Notes: generated by a model not told the origin, from the sequence alone. A DNA stretch of 64,000 bases from Vibrio campbellii CAIM 519 = NBRC 15631 = ATCC 25920 (GCF_002163755.1 NZ_CP015863.1:3100001-3164000); one strand, 5' to 3'. Shown: positions 7,814 through 17,116, numbered from the stretch's first letter. A program made the numbers and translations.

Positions 7814-9265
7814 ATGGCTACACTATCTGATGCTCCAAAGACAGCAAACCAAGCCACTCGTATTGAAGAAGATCTATTAGGCCAACGTCATGTCCCTGCA
7901 GATGCTTACTACGGCATCCACACACTTCGCGCTATCGAAAACTTCAACATTTCAAGCACTACCATCTCTGACGTACCTGAATTTGTACGCGGCATGGTAA
8001 TGACTAAGAAAGCCGCAGCACTAGCAAACAAAGAGCTAGGCGCAATTCCAAAAGACGTTGCTAACTACATCCTAGAAGCGTGTGATTTGATCCTTGAAAC
8101 AGGTAAGTGCATGGATCAGTTCCCTTCAGACGTATTCCAAGGCGGTGCGGGCACGTCAGTGAACATGAACACTAACGAAGTTATCGCGAACGTTGCACTT
8201 GAACTGATGGGCAAAGAAAAAGGCCAATATGAGTTCATCAACCCGAACGATCACGTTAACAAGAGCCAATCAACAAACTGTGCGTACCCAACGGGCTTCC
8301 GTATCGCGGTTTACAACAGTGTTCATCAGTTGATGGAAGCGATCGAATACCTAAAAGGCGCATTCGAGCTTAAAGCACAAGAATACAAAGACGTGTTGAA
8401 GATGGGCCGTACTCAGCTTCAAGACGCGGTTCCTATGACGGTAGGTCAAGAGTTCCACGCATGGGCAGTAACGCTAAACGAAGAAATTCGTGCCCTAGAC
8501 TACACGTCTAAGCTACTACTAGAAATCAACCTAGGTGCAACAGCAATCGGTACTGGTCTAAACGCACCAACAGGTTACCAAGCACTAGCAGTAAAACACC
8601 TAGCAGAAGTAACTGGCGTTGAAGTGGTTGCAGCAGAAGACCTAATCGAAGCGACTTCTGACTGTGGCGCGTACGTAATGACACACGGTGCGCTGAAACG
8701 TCTAGCGGTGAAACTATCGAAGATCTGTAACGACCTTCGTCTACTTTCTTCTGGTCCACGTGCAGGCCTTAACGAACTGAACCTACCAGAAATGCAAGCT
8801 GGCTCTTCAATCATGCCAGCTAAAGTAAACCCAGTTATCCCAGAAGTTGTAAACCAAGTTTGCTTCAAAGTTCTAGGTAACGACAACACGGTTTCTTTCG
8901 CAGCAGAAGGCGGTCAGCTACAGCTTAACGTAATGGAACCAGTTATCGCACAAAGCGTGTTTGAGTCTATCTCTCTGCTACACAACGCGTGTGTGAACCT
9001 GCGTGACAAATGTATCGATGGCATCACTGTGAACAAAGAAGTTTGCGAAAACTACGTTTACAACTCTATCGGTATCGTAACTTACCTAAACCCATACATC
9101 GGTCACCACGAAGGCGATATCGTTGGTAAGATCTGTGCTGAAACAGGTAAGAGCGTGCGTGATGTGGTTCTAGAACGCGGGTTATTAACTGCTGAAGAGC
9201 TAGATGACATCTTATCGGTTGAAAACTTCATGCATCCGACTTATAAAGCGAAACGCTACGAATAA
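7814..9265 (+). CDS. aspA: Aspartate ammonia-lyase (aspartase)
   Basis: Deaminates L-aspartate reversibly to fumarate and ammonia, feeding fumarate respiration. Member of the fumarase/aspartase superfamily with the three conserved regions: GRTQLQDAVP, the catalytic serine loop GSSIMPAKVNPVIPEVVNQ and, before them, SGAGTSVN-type GAGTSVNMNTNEV. 483 residues against 478 in E. coli; aspartase identity (over fumarase) is supported by the overall N-terminus (RIEEDLLGQRHVPADAYYGIHTLRA) and by dcuA, the aspartate/fumarate exchanger, directly downstream. Confidence 0.96.
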   Translation: MATLSDAPKTANQATRIEEDLLGQRHVPADAYYGIHTLRAIENFNISSTTISDVPEFVRGMVMTKKAAALANKELGAIPKDVANYILEACDLILETGKCMDQFPSDVFQGGAGTSVNMNTNEVIANVALELMGKEKGQYEFINPNDHVNKSQSTNCAYPTGFRIAVYNSVHQLMEAIEYLKGAFELKAQEYKDVLKMGRTQLQDAVPMTVGQEFHAWAVTLNEEIRALDYTSKLLLEINLGATAIGTGLNAPTGYQALAVKHLAEVTGVEVVAAEDLIEATSDCGAYVMTHGALKRLAVKLSKICNDLRLLSSGPRAGLNELNLPEMQAGSSIMPAKVNPVIPEVVNQVCFKVLGNDNTVSFAAEGGQLQLNVMEPVIAQSVFESISLLHNACVNLRDKCIDGITVNKEVCENYVYNSIGIVTYLNPYIGHHEGDIVGKICAETGKSVRDVVLERGLLTAEELDDILSVENFMHPTYKAKRYE

Positions 9266-9274
9266 TCGCTGGTG

Positions 9275-9302
9275 AAAGGGGTCCCAAACGGGGCCCTTTT
9301 TT
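9275..9302 (+). terminator. Intrinsic terminator after aspA
   Basis: Imperfect stem AAAGGGGTCCC / GGGGCCCTTT followed by T's, 10 bases after the aspA stop. It may be leaky and allow some dcuA read-through. Confidence 0.65.
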
Positions 9303-9362
9303 AGGCTCTGACACGGTTAACCACAATTTTTATACGCTTTTTATTGCCGTAAGCCGATCGGG

Positions 9363-9414
9363 TTCTGATTTTCTGAACATTTACACCTGTTCCTGAGTGT
9401 TCAAAAAATCAGAA
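9363..9414. repeat. 17-bp inverted repeat in the dcuA leader
   Basis: TTCTGATTTTCTGAACA (9363-9379) and TGTTCAAAAAATCAGAA (9398-9414) are reverse complements except for one base, with an 18-base loop. The right arm ends 27 bases before the dcuA start and 16 bases before its ribosome-binding site. No T run follows, so it is not an obvious terminator; it may be a leader hairpin or an operator. Confidence 0.7.
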
Positions 9415-9441
9415 TCATTAAAAACTAAAAGAGGTATCAAT

Positions 9442-10749
9442 ATGGTAATGGTCGAACTCTTCGTGGTTCTGCTCTTCATTTATTTGGGAGCAAGAATCGG
9501 TGGTATCGGCATTGGTTTTGCTGGTGGTGCTGGGGTAATTGCATTGTCTTTAATCCTAGGCGTACCGACAAGCCAGTCTTTCATCCCTGTCGATGTAATA
9601 CTGATCATCATGTCTGTAATTACTGCTATCGCTGCAATGCAGGTAGCGGGTGGTTTGGACTGGATGGTTCAGGTTGCGGAAGACTTTTTGCGTAAACATC
9701 CCGAACGCATCACCTTTTACGCACCTATCGTGACATTTTTGATGACACTACTAGCAGGTACAGGTCACACAGCATTCTCTACACTTCCTGTTATTGCAGA
9801 AGTAGCGAAAGGCCAAGGTGTACGTCCTTCTCGTCCGCTATCTATCGCGGTAGTTGCCTCGCAAATCGCTATCACAGCATCGCCTATCTCAGCGGCTGTT
9901 GTGGCGTTTGCAGCAATGTTGCACCCATTTGGCGTTGATTACCTAACGCTACTAGCGGTTTGTATCCCAACCACCTTCATCGCTTGTATGATCGGTGCAT
10001 TTGTTGCGAACTTCATGGGCAGCGAGCTAAAAGACGACCCTGAATACCAAGACCGTCTAGCAAAAGGCCTTATTAAGCTAAACACAGAATCGAAACGCGA
10101 AATCCTGCCAACAGCGAAGAAAGCAACTTTCATCTTCCTAGGCGCAATCGCATTCGTAGTGTGTTACGCAGCAGCAATCTCTGGCTCTGTTGGTCTTATC
10201 GAGAACCCAGCACTTGGTCGTAACGAAGCAATCATGACGGTTATGCTAGCAGCAGCGGCAGCTATCGTAATGAGCTGTAAAATCGACGCTGGCAAAATCC
10301 CAGCAGCAGCAACATTCCGCTCTGGTATGACCGCATGTGTATGTGTTCTTGGTGTGGCATGGCTGGGCTCTACGTTCGTTAACGCGCACGTTGATGGCAT
10401 CAAAGAAGTGGCTGGTGCTCTACTAGCAGATTACCCATGGATGCTAGCACTTGTTCTATTCTTCGCTTCAATGCTGCTTTACTCGCAAGGTGCAACGACT
10501 GTTGCGCTTATGCCAGCAGCACTAGCAATCGGCGTGGCGCCACTTACTGCAGTTGCGTCTTTCGCAGCAGTAAGTGCGCTATTTGTACTGCCAACTTACC
10601 CAACGCTTCTAGCAGCGGTTGAGATGGACGACACGGGTTCAACTCGTATCGGTAAGTACGTATTCAACCACCCATTCTTTGTACCAGGTGTAGCTACCAT
10701 CGCTTCAGCGGTTGCACTTGGCTTTGCATTCGGTGGTCTACTGATCTAG
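9442..10749 (+). CDS. dcuA: Anaerobic C4-dicarboxylate transporter DcuA
   Basis: Inner-membrane exchanger of aspartate, fumarate and succinate. The product from the ATG at 9442 is 435 residues (E. coli DcuA 433) and starts MVMVELFVVLLFIYLGARIG, matching the family start MLVVELIIVLLAIFLGARLG; a GAGG site lies 7 bases upstream. The longer frame from 9397 would begin inside the inverted repeat and is rejected. About ten hydrophobic segments; family signatures include GTGHTAFSTLPVIAEVAKGQGVRPSRPLS and the C-terminal FVLPTYPTLLAA. Works with aspA: aspartate in, deaminated to fumarate, reduced, succinate out. Confidence 0.95.
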   Translation: MVMVELFVVLLFIYLGARIGGIGIGFAGGAGVIALSLILGVPTSQSFIPVDVILIIMSVITAIAAMQVAGGLDWMVQVAEDFLRKHPERITFYAPIVTFLMTLLAGTGHTAFSTLPVIAEVAKGQGVRPSRPLSIAVVASQIAITASPISAAVVAFAAMLHPFGVDYLTLLAVCIPTTFIACMIGAFVANFMGSELKDDPEYQDRLAKGLIKLNTESKREILPTAKKATFIFLGAIAFVVCYAAAISGSVGLIENPALGRNEAIMTVMLAAAAAIVMSCKIDAGKIPAAATFRSGMTACVCVLGVAWLGSTFVNAHVDGIKEVAGALLADYPWMLALVLFFASMLLYSQGATTVALMPAALAIGVAPLTAVASFAAVSALFVLPTYPTLLAAVEMDDTGSTRIGKYVFNHPFFVPGVATIASAVALGFAFGGLLI

Positions 10750-10769
10750 TAGAAACAGAGTCTTGCTCG

Positions 10770-10790
10770 GGGAGCTTCGGCTCCCTTTTT
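10770..10790 (+). terminator. Intrinsic terminator after dcuA
   Basis: GGGAGC-TTCG-GCTCCC stem with a UUCG tetraloop and TTTTT tail, 20 bases after the dcuA stop. Confidence 0.9.
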
Positions 10791-10909
10791 ATTGCCTGAG
10801 GCTCACGTTTTTGCTTAACAAATCTTCACTTCCATGAAACTTATTGGCTAGCCAGCGGGTCTGATTGAGTTACACTAACGGCAATTATCTAAGATGAATT
10901 GAACCTTTT

Positions 10910-12745
10910 ATGCGTGCATTACTCTCCGTCTTACTCTTAGGGCTTATTACTTTTTCTGCGCCGTCCATGGCCTTGTTTGGTAACGACCAGTTTGGTAATA
11001 ACCAAAACAACGCTTTTGGCAGCAGCAACGATTCTTTTGTGCCTGTCGATCAGGCTTTCCCGTTCAACTACTACCAGCAAGACGGCAAACTGATGCTCGA
11101 TTGGCAGGTACGTGATGGTTACTACCTGTATCAAGAACGTTTGTCAGTCGCGGGCGAGAAGGTGTCGCTAGGCGAACTGCAAATGGAAGAAGGCACGCCG
11201 CATAAAGATGAATTCTTTGGTGATGTGCATATCTACACTCAGCCTTTGTTCGTCAACGTACCAATGCATGATTGGCAAGACGGTGCACGCGTGGTGGTGC
11301 AATACCAAGGCTGTGCCAAAGCAGGCTTCTGTTACCCACCAGAAACTCGCGTGATTCCTATCAGTGCGTTTACTTCATCGAACTCAGATTCAACAGCGGC
11401 GACAACTGCACCAAAAGCAGAGCAAGCAACAACAGTAACGCCACCAGCGGCGCAATCATCTACGTCTAGCAATACATTATCGGCGCCAGTAACACAGCAA
11501 GATAGCCTTGCCGCAAACTTAGCAGATAACTGGTGGACGCCATTATTGTTCCTAGCACTTGGTGTGGGCTTGGCATTTACGCCATGTGTACTGCCGATGT
11601 ACCCAATCCTAACTAGCATCGTGCTTGGCAGTGGCAAACTAAGCCAGCGCCGCGCGCTAGGCTTGTCGTTTGTATATGTGCAAGGCATGGCGCTGACTTA
11701 CACCCTACTCGGCCTTGTCGTCGCCTCTGCGGGCATGCAGTTCCAAGCAGCGATGCAACACCCTTATTTACTGATTGGTTTGAGTGTGCTGTTCGTGGCA
11801 CTCGCACTGTCTATGTTTGGCGTTTATAACCTGCAATTGCCAAGCGGCGTGCAAACGTGGTTAAACAACCTCAGCAACAAACAACAAGGCGGCAGCAGCG
11901 CTGGCGTATTCGCCATGGGTGCGATTTCTGGTCTGGTGTGTTCACCATGTACCACGGCACCTCTGTCTGGCGCACTACTTTACGTGGCACAAAGTGGTGA
12001 CTTGCTGACGGGTGGTATCGCGCTGTACGCACTGGCAATGGGTATGGGTATTCCACTGATTCTTGTTGCTGTATTCGGCAACAAACTTCTGCCAAAAGCA
12101 GGGGGTTGGATGGATCGCGTTAAGACGCTGTTCGGCTTCATTCTGCTGGCTGCGCCTATCTTCTTACTTGAGCGCATCATGCCAGAAATGTGGGCAACGG
12201 CATTGTGGTCAGCACTGGGCATCGCAGCTTTTGGTTGGCTATACCACATCAAAAACAGCTTAGAATTTGGCGGCTGGAAACAAAGCGCTGTGGGCATCAT
12301 CGCAGTACTAGGTCTGTTTGCTTCTGCTCAACCAGCGTTGAATTACTGGTTTGGTGGCAACACCACTACGCAAACTCAACAAGCAACGGTGAGCTTTACT
12401 CGCATTGCTAACGTGGCAGAGCTTGAGGCTGCACTTGCTCAAGCGAAGCAAGCTGGCAAACCAGTAATGCTGGATTTCTACGCCGACTGGTGTGTGGCAT
12501 GTAAAGAGTTTGAGAAGTACACCTTCCATGACCCAAGCGTCGAAGCCAAACTGCAGGACTTCGTTCTTCTGCAAGCCGACGTAACCAAGAACCAATTGCA
12601 AGACATCGAGCTGCTTAAACATATGAATGTACTTGGTTTACCAACGATTGAGTTCTGGGATGCCAATGGCGAGCACGTTTCAAACGCTCGTTTGACGGGC
12701 TTTATGCAAGCCGAGCCTTTCTTAGAGCACATTAATCGATTCTGA
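10910..12745 (+). CDS. dsbD: Thiol:disulfide interchange protein DsbD
   Basis: Carries electrons from cytoplasmic thioredoxin to periplasmic DsbC/DsbG and cytochrome c maturation. Signal peptide (residues 1-21, ending APSMA), periplasmic N domain with the redox pair in GCAKAGFCYPP, a Ser/Thr/Ala-rich linker (about 155-195), eight-helix membrane domain with the cysteines in FTPCVLPMYPIL and CSPCTTAPLSG, then a periplasmic thioredoxin-fold domain with DFYADWCVACKEFE. All six catalytic cysteines are present. 611 residues, longer than E. coli (565), mostly from the linker and N-terminal insert. Monocistronic, with a strong terminator after it. Confidence 0.96.
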   Translation: MRALLSVLLLGLITFSAPSMALFGNDQFGNNQNNAFGSSNDSFVPVDQAFPFNYYQQDGKLMLDWQVRDGYYLYQERLSVAGEKVSLGELQMEEGTPHKDEFFGDVHIYTQPLFVNVPMHDWQDGARVVVQYQGCAKAGFCYPPETRVIPISAFTSSNSDSTAATTAPKAEQATTVTPPAAQSSTSSNTLSAPVTQQDSLAANLADNWWTPLLFLALGVGLAFTPCVLPMYPILTSIVLGSGKLSQRRALGLSFVYVQGMALTYTLLGLVVASAGMQFQAAMQHPYLLIGLSVLFVALALSMFGVYNLQLPSGVQTWLNNLSNKQQGGSSAGVFAMGAISGLVCSPCTTAPLSGALLYVAQSGDLLTGGIALYALAMGMGIPLILVAVFGNKLLPKAGGWMDRVKTLFGFILLAAPIFLLERIMPEMWATALWSALGIAAFGWLYHIKNSLEFGGWKQSAVGIIAVLGLFASAQPALNYWFGGNTTTQTQQATVSFTRIANVAELEAALAQAKQAGKPVMLDFYADWCVACKEFEKYTFHDPSVEAKLQDFVLLQADVTKNQLQDIELLKHMNVLGLPTIEFWDANGEHVSNARLTGFMQAEPFLEHINRF

Positions 12746-12759
12746 TTATGAGTCATTCA

Positions 12760-12788
12760 AACGCCAGTGATTGTTCACTGGCGTTTTT
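12760..12788 (+). terminator. Intrinsic terminator after dsbD
   Basis: ACGCCAGTGA / TCACTGGCGT stem with a TTGT loop and TTTTTT tail. Confidence 0.9.
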
Positions 12789-12940
12789 TGTTGTTCCAAT
12801 AAAACCGCAAAAGTTGCGTTTATATGCAATTTTTCTAATAAAAGTCGATTTAGTTCAGACTTTTAGCGGATAAATATTGTCCACCTTCTTAAAGGTGGAC
12901 AATAATTCCATTAACTAAATAGTCAAAAGTGTTTAACGTC

Positions 12941-13576
12941 ATGGATTCGACCTACACCATTATCATCGCTGATGATCACCCCCTGTTCCGCAATGCCTTG
13001 TTCCAATCGGTACACATGGCAGTGAGTGGTGCCAACCTACTCGAAGCGGATACGCTGGATGCTCTACTCGCGTTGCTGGAAAAAGAAGAAGAGCCAGATT
13101 TGGTGTTATTGGATCTCAAAATGCCCGGCGCAAATGGCATGTCGGGGTTGATTCACCTTCGTGCTGAATACCCAGACATCCCGGTGGTGGTGGTATCTGC
13201 CAGCGAAGAGTCAAGCGTGGTCACACAAGTGAAAAGCCACGGTGCATTTGGCTTTATTCCAAAATCGAGTGACATGCGTGAGCTGGTCAATGCCCTCAAC
13301 CAAGTTCTTAATGGCGACCCATACTTCCCAGAAGGCTTGATCACCAATAACGCAGCGTGTAATGACTTGGCAGAGAAAATTGCCGCACTTACCCCTCAGC
13401 AATACAAAGTGCTAGGCATGCTATCGGATGGCTTACTCAACAAGCAAATCGCATACGAGCTCAATGTCTCTGAGGCCACCATCAAAGCGCACATGACCGC
13501 AATTTTCCGCAAACTGGGCGTGAAGAACCGAACTCAAGCCGTCATCCTACTGCAGCAAATGGAACCCGAGCAGTAA
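12941..13576 (+). CDS. crbR: LuxR/FixJ-type response regulator CrbR (acetate switch)
   Basis: NarL/FixJ-class regulator. The receiver domain (about 1-120) has IIADDHPLFRNAL, the phospho-acceptor in LVLLDLKMPGANG and Lys in FIPKSS. The C-terminal LuxR helix-turn-helix is LTPQQYKVLGMLSDGL...VSEATIKAHMTAIFRKLGVKNRTQAV. In V. cholerae the orthologue (VC2702, upstream of the VC_2703-2705 MarC and symporter genes) is CrbR, partner of CrbS and activator of acs; the gene order here is the same. The identity is therefore from synteny and family knowledge. The start is uncertain: ATG at 12941 or GTG at 12929, neither with a good ribosome-binding site. Confidence 0.85.
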   Translation: MDSTYTIIIADDHPLFRNALFQSVHMAVSGANLLEADTLDALLALLEKEEEPDLVLLDLKMPGANGMSGLIHLRAEYPDIPVVVVSASEESSVVTQVKSHGAFGFIPKSSDMRELVNALNQVLNGDPYFPEGLITNNAACNDLAEKIAALTPQQYKVLGMLSDGLLNKQIAYELNVSEATIKAHMTAIFRKLGVKNRTQAVILLQQMEPEQ

Positions 13577-13705
13577 TGTGTTAGTAAATATATCTAATTC
13601 ACATTTATATGACGCAAAAAGAACAACAAACGTTAAAATAATATGGCTGCACCACGCAGCCTTTTTCATCCCTCTGTTAAACCGCTAACTCTGGGAGGTC
13701 ATACT

Positions 13706-14332
13706 TTGCTAAGTATTCTCGTCACTCAATTCGTCGTTCTCTGGGCCGTCATCGACCCGATTGGTTCAGTACCCGTTTACCTATCACAAACTCAACACCT
13801 CACGGCAAAACAGCGTCGTCTCGTCGCGTTAAAAGCCATTGCCATTTCGATGGGTGTATTGCTGTTCTTTCTTATTGCCGGTCAGTTGTTACTGGAAGCA
13901 ATGCAAATCCCATTACCTGCCTTTCAAGCCGCTGGTGGTTTAGTGCTATTGCTGTTTGCACTGTCGATGATCTTTGGTGAGAGCAAACCAGAACAAGAAC
14001 AAAAGCTGGGTGAAGAAGTCAGCCACTCTGATCTTGCTGACTTAGCCGTTTACCCTCTAGCTATCCCTTCGATTGCGTCACCGGGAGCAATGATGGCCAT
14101 CGTGATGCTCACCGATAATAACCGCTACTCTTTTGTCGACCAGGCGATGACCGCAGGCGTCATGATGGCAGTCCTTCTGGTTACCCTCTTCTTGTTGCTA
14201 GGTGCAAACACAATTCAAAAAGTGATTGGTAACGTTGGCGCAGCCATCATCAGCCGCGTAATGGGACTTATCCTTGCTGCCGTAGCACTGAATAATTTGC
14301 TGCTTGGTATAAAAGATTTCTATGTTAATTGA
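13706..14332 (+). CDS. MarC/YhgN family membrane protein
   Basis: Six-helix inner-membrane protein of the MarC (UPF0056/NAAT) family; function of most members unknown, some annotated as neutral amino-acid transporters. Family hallmarks: N-terminal FVVLWAVIDPIGSVPVYL and YPLAIPSIASPGAMMAI. I place the start at the TTG at 13706, which has a GGGAGG site 7 bases upstream and begins (M)LSILVTQFVV like the family; the ATG at 13643 lacks a site and would add a non-hydrophobic stretch. Length then 208 residues, normal for the family. It lies between crbR and the symporter genes. Confidence 0.82.
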   Translation: MLSILVTQFVVLWAVIDPIGSVPVYLSQTQHLTAKQRRLVALKAIAISMGVLLFFLIAGQLLLEAMQIPLPAFQAAGGLVLLLFALSMIFGESKPEQEQKLGEEVSHSDLADLAVYPLAIPSIASPGAMMAIVMLTDNNRYSFVDQAMTAGVMMAVLLVTLFLLLGANTIQKVIGNVGAAIISRVMGLILAAVALNNLLLGIKDFYVN

Positions 14333-14398
14333 TAAAACTCTTAGACCTTTGGCTAATTTAACATCAAATTAACATCACACTTTTATCTCCACCTCCTC

Positions 14399-14427
14399 TC
14401 AAACGCCCTAAAAATGGGCGTTTTTGC
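14399..14427 (+). terminator. Intrinsic terminator after the MarC gene
   Basis: AAACGCCC / GGGCGTTTTT stem with a TAAAAAT loop and T tail, about 70 bases after the stop. Confidence 0.82.
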
Positions 14428-14532
14428 TTTTTAGCGTCCCGACTAAAGTTGAAAAGAGTTCTTGCCAGCACCTTGCTAATGTTCATGTTGAAACATTTTT
14501 TTAACAACAATACCAATCGTAAGGAGACGGCA

Positions 14533-14796
14533 ATGGCATTTGAAAGCGAAGAAAGAGCCAAAGCCTACTGGGACAAGAACGTGAAGCTCATGATTACCCT
14601 GATGGTCATCTGGTTCGTGGTGTCTTTCGGCTGCGGCATTTTATTTGTCGACGAACTCAATCAATTTCAATTAGGTGGATACAAACTAGGATTCTGGTTT
14701 GCTCAGCAAGGCTCCATCTATGCCTTCCTAGGTATTATTTTCTACTACGCGTGGAAGATGCGCCAAATCGACCGTGAATTCGGCGTAGATGAGTAA
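14533..14796 (+). CDS. DUF4212 small subunit of a sodium:solute symporter
   Basis: 87-residue protein with two membrane helices (LMITLMVIWFVVSFGCGILF and FWFAQQGSIYAFLGIIFYYAW). It belongs to the DUF4212 / putative solute:sodium symporter small-subunit family that is found beside VC_2705-type symporters. The ATG at 14533 has an AAGGAGA site and begins MAFESEERAKAYWDKNVKL, typical for the family; the 28 extra upstream codons in the open frame overlap the promoter. The large subunit starts 12 bases after its stop, so the two are one operon. Comparable to the YjcH-ActP pair for acetate. Confidence 0.9.
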   Translation: MAFESEERAKAYWDKNVKLMITLMVIWFVVSFGCGILFVDELNQFQLGGYKLGFWFAQQGSIYAFLGIIFYYAWKMRQIDREFGVDE

Positions 14797-14808
14797 GGAG
14801 TAACTCAG

Positions 14809-16536
14809 ATGGATTTGAAAACTATTACCTATCTAGTGGTTGGCGCGACATTCGTCCTCTACATCGGTATTGCAATTTGGGCACGTGCGGGCTCAACCAA
14901 AGAATTCTATGTAGCAGGTGGCGGTGTCAACCCGATCGCTAACGGCATGGCAACCGCAGCAGACTGGATGTCAGCAGCATCGTTCATCTCAATGGCGGGC
15001 TTGATTGCCTTCATGGGATACGGCGGTTCGGTATTTCTAATGGGCTGGACAGGCGGTTACGTACTGCTTGCACTCCTGCTTGCCCCATACCTACGTAAGT
15101 TCGGTAAGTTTACTGTGCCGGAATTCGTGGGCGAACGCTTCTACTCTAACGCAGCGCGTATCGTAGCGGTTGTGTGTCTGATCATCGCATCGGTGACTTA
15201 CGTTATCGGTCAGATGAAAGGCGTAGGCGTGGCGTTTGGTCGTTTCCTAGAGGTGGATTACTCAACGGGTCTACTGATCGGTATGTGTATCGTATTCATG
15301 TACGCCGTAATGGGTGGCATGAAAGGCATTACCTACACGCAGATTGCTCAATATTGCGTACTCATTTTAGCTTACACTATTCCTGCAATCTTTATCTCTC
15401 TGCAACTCACAGGTCACCCACTACCACAAATCGGTCTAGGCAGTACCATTCAAGGTACCGATGTCTATCTGCTCGATAGGCTCGACCAAGTGGTTACCGA
15501 GCTCGGATTTAGTGAATACACCACCCAAGTTCGTGGCGACACACTAAACATGTTTGTGTACACCATGTCACTGATGATCGGTACTGCGGGTCTACCACAC
15601 GTAATCATCCGTTTCTTTACTGTACCTAAGGTTCGTGATGCTCGTACATCAGCCGGTTGGGCACTTGTTTTCATCGCTATCCTTTACACAACAGCACCTG
15701 CAGTATCTGCAATGGCGCGTCTAAACCTAATGGATACCGTTAACCCAGCTCCTGGTCAGCACCTTGCTTATGATGAGCGCCCTGACTGGTTCAAGAACTG
15801 GGAGAAAACAGGTCTACTAGGCTTTGATGATAAGAACGGCGACGGTCTGATTGAGTACACGTCAAGCCCAGCAACCAACGAGCTGAAAGTTGACCGAGAC
15901 ATCATGGTATTGGCAAACCCAGAGATTGCTAAGCTACCTAACTGGGTAATCGCACTTGTAGCAGCAGGTGGTCTCGCGGCAGCGCTATCGACGGCGGCAG
16001 GCCTACTACTAGCCATCTCGTCCGCAATATCCCATGACTTAATCAAAGGTGTGATAAATCCGAATATATCCGAGAAGAAAGAGCTACTCGCGAGTCGAAT
16101 CTCCATGGCAGTCGCCATCGCAGTCGCCGGTTACTTAGGCTTGAATCCACCAGGGTTTGCCGCAGGTACGGTAGCCCTCGCCTTCGGTCTGGCAGCATCT
16201 TCCATCTTCCCTGCATTGATGATGGGTATCTTCAGTAAGAGCATCAACAAAGAAGGCGCAATCGCAGGTATGATTGCAGGTATCAGTATCACGCTATTCT
16301 ACGTGTTCCAGCACAAAGGCATCTTGTTTGTATCTGACTGGACTTACCTACAAAGCTGGGGTCAGAACTGGTTCCTAGGCATCGAGCCAAACGCATTTGG
16401 TGCAATTGGTGCGGTATTTAACTTTGTCGTGGCATTCGCTGTATCAAGAGTAACAGCAGAAACACCACAAGAAGTAAAAGACCTTGTCGAGCACGTACGT
16501 GTACCAGCAGGCGCTGGCGGTGCGGTAGACCACTAA
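14809..16536 (+). CDS. Sodium:solute symporter, VC_2705 subfamily (probable acetate/monocarboxylate uptake)
   Basis: SSS/SLC5-family transporter of 575 residues with about 13 hydrophobic helices. The N-terminus (TITYLVVGATFVLYIGIAIWARAGSTKEFYVAGGGVNPIANGMATAADWMSAASFISMAG) and the mid-protein segment GTAGLPHVIIRFFTV are characteristic of the ActP-like subgroup. A large hydrophilic loop (about residues 310-370) contains the EF-hand-like stretch DDKNGDGLIE. The gene directly follows its DUF4212 small subunit and lies near crbR; members of this subgroup are often under CrbSR-type control, so a role in acetate or related monocarboxylate uptake is likely. Exact substrate is inferred. Confidence 0.88.
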   Translation: MDLKTITYLVVGATFVLYIGIAIWARAGSTKEFYVAGGGVNPIANGMATAADWMSAASFISMAGLIAFMGYGGSVFLMGWTGGYVLLALLLAPYLRKFGKFTVPEFVGERFYSNAARIVAVVCLIIASVTYVIGQMKGVGVAFGRFLEVDYSTGLLIGMCIVFMYAVMGGMKGITYTQIAQYCVLILAYTIPAIFISLQLTGHPLPQIGLGSTIQGTDVYLLDRLDQVVTELGFSEYTTQVRGDTLNMFVYTMSLMIGTAGLPHVIIRFFTVPKVRDARTSAGWALVFIAILYTTAPAVSAMARLNLMDTVNPAPGQHLAYDERPDWFKNWEKTGLLGFDDKNGDGLIEYTSSPATNELKVDRDIMVLANPEIAKLPNWVIALVAAGGLAAALSTAAGLLLAISSAISHDLIKGVINPNISEKKELLASRISMAVAIAVAGYLGLNPPGFAAGTVALAFGLAASSIFPALMMGIFSKSINKEGAIAGMIAGISITLFYVFQHKGILFVSDWTYLQSWGQNWFLGIEPNAFGAIGAVFNFVVAFAVSRVTAETPQEVKDLVEHVRVPAGAGGAVDH

Positions 16537-16553
16537 AATATAACCCAAACCAC

Positions 16554-16577
16554 AAAAGCCCCGCTTGGGGCTTTTTT
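16554..16577 (+). terminator. Intrinsic terminator after the symporter operon
   Basis: AAAAGCCCC-GCTT-GGGGCTTTTTT hairpin with T tail, 17 bases after the stop. Confidence 0.92.
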
Positions 16578-16630
16578 ATTCGCTAGATTAGGTTAATTTA
16601 ACCTTATGACGTTGTAGCAAGGAAGCCAAC

Positions 16631-17116
16631 ATGTTCAAAAACAAGCACTTTATTATCGCTCTGCTGATCGCCCCAATTTTGTCTTTGATCGCTTATTTCG
16701 GTACAGACATGGCTCTGAGTGAAAAGCCTCATGCCGCTAAAGAAGGGGAAAGCTACAAGCTGATCAGCAAATCGAATTGCCGTTATACCAGTGGCTTGTG
16801 TGATATGGAGAACGGTGACTTTAAAGTGAAGTTTCGCTCAGAAAAGCTGACGCAAGATAGCTTGGAGTTGTCTTTGCATGCGGCTTATCCACTGGAAGGG
16901 GTGAAGCTGTCAGTGGTGGATAGCCAAGAGCAAAACGCACAGCCAATCGATATGACGCCAGCGGGCCAAGACGGGCAAAACTGGATCATCACTTTACCTA
17001 AGCCAGCATCAGCAGACAGTTGGCTACGTGTTGCGATTCAATCGGAAGGCACACTTTACTACGGTGAAACGCAAACCGCGTTTGTGAAATACGAGACCTT
17101 GTTTACAGAGCAGTAA
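16631..17116 (+). CDS. Conserved hypothetical single-pass membrane protein
   Basis: 161 residues, family not recognised. One N-terminal membrane helix or uncleaved signal (HFIIALLIAPILSLIAYFG), then a soluble, probably periplasmic domain with beta-strand-like alternation and two cysteines near the start (NCRYTSGLCDMENGDF) that could form a disulfide. No lipobox. The start has an AAGGAAGCC-type site (AGCAAGGAAGCCAACATG). It is flanked by strong terminators on both sides, so it is a single-gene unit between the symporter operon and fagA-fumC. Confidence 0.75.
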   Translation: MFKNKHFIIALLIAPILSLIAYFGTDMALSEKPHAAKEGESYKLISKSNCRYTSGLCDMENGDFKVKFRSEKLTQDSLELSLHAAYPLEGVKLSVVDSQEQNAQPIDMTPAGQDGQNWIITLPKPASADSWLRVAIQSEGTLYYGETQTAFVKYETLFTEQ

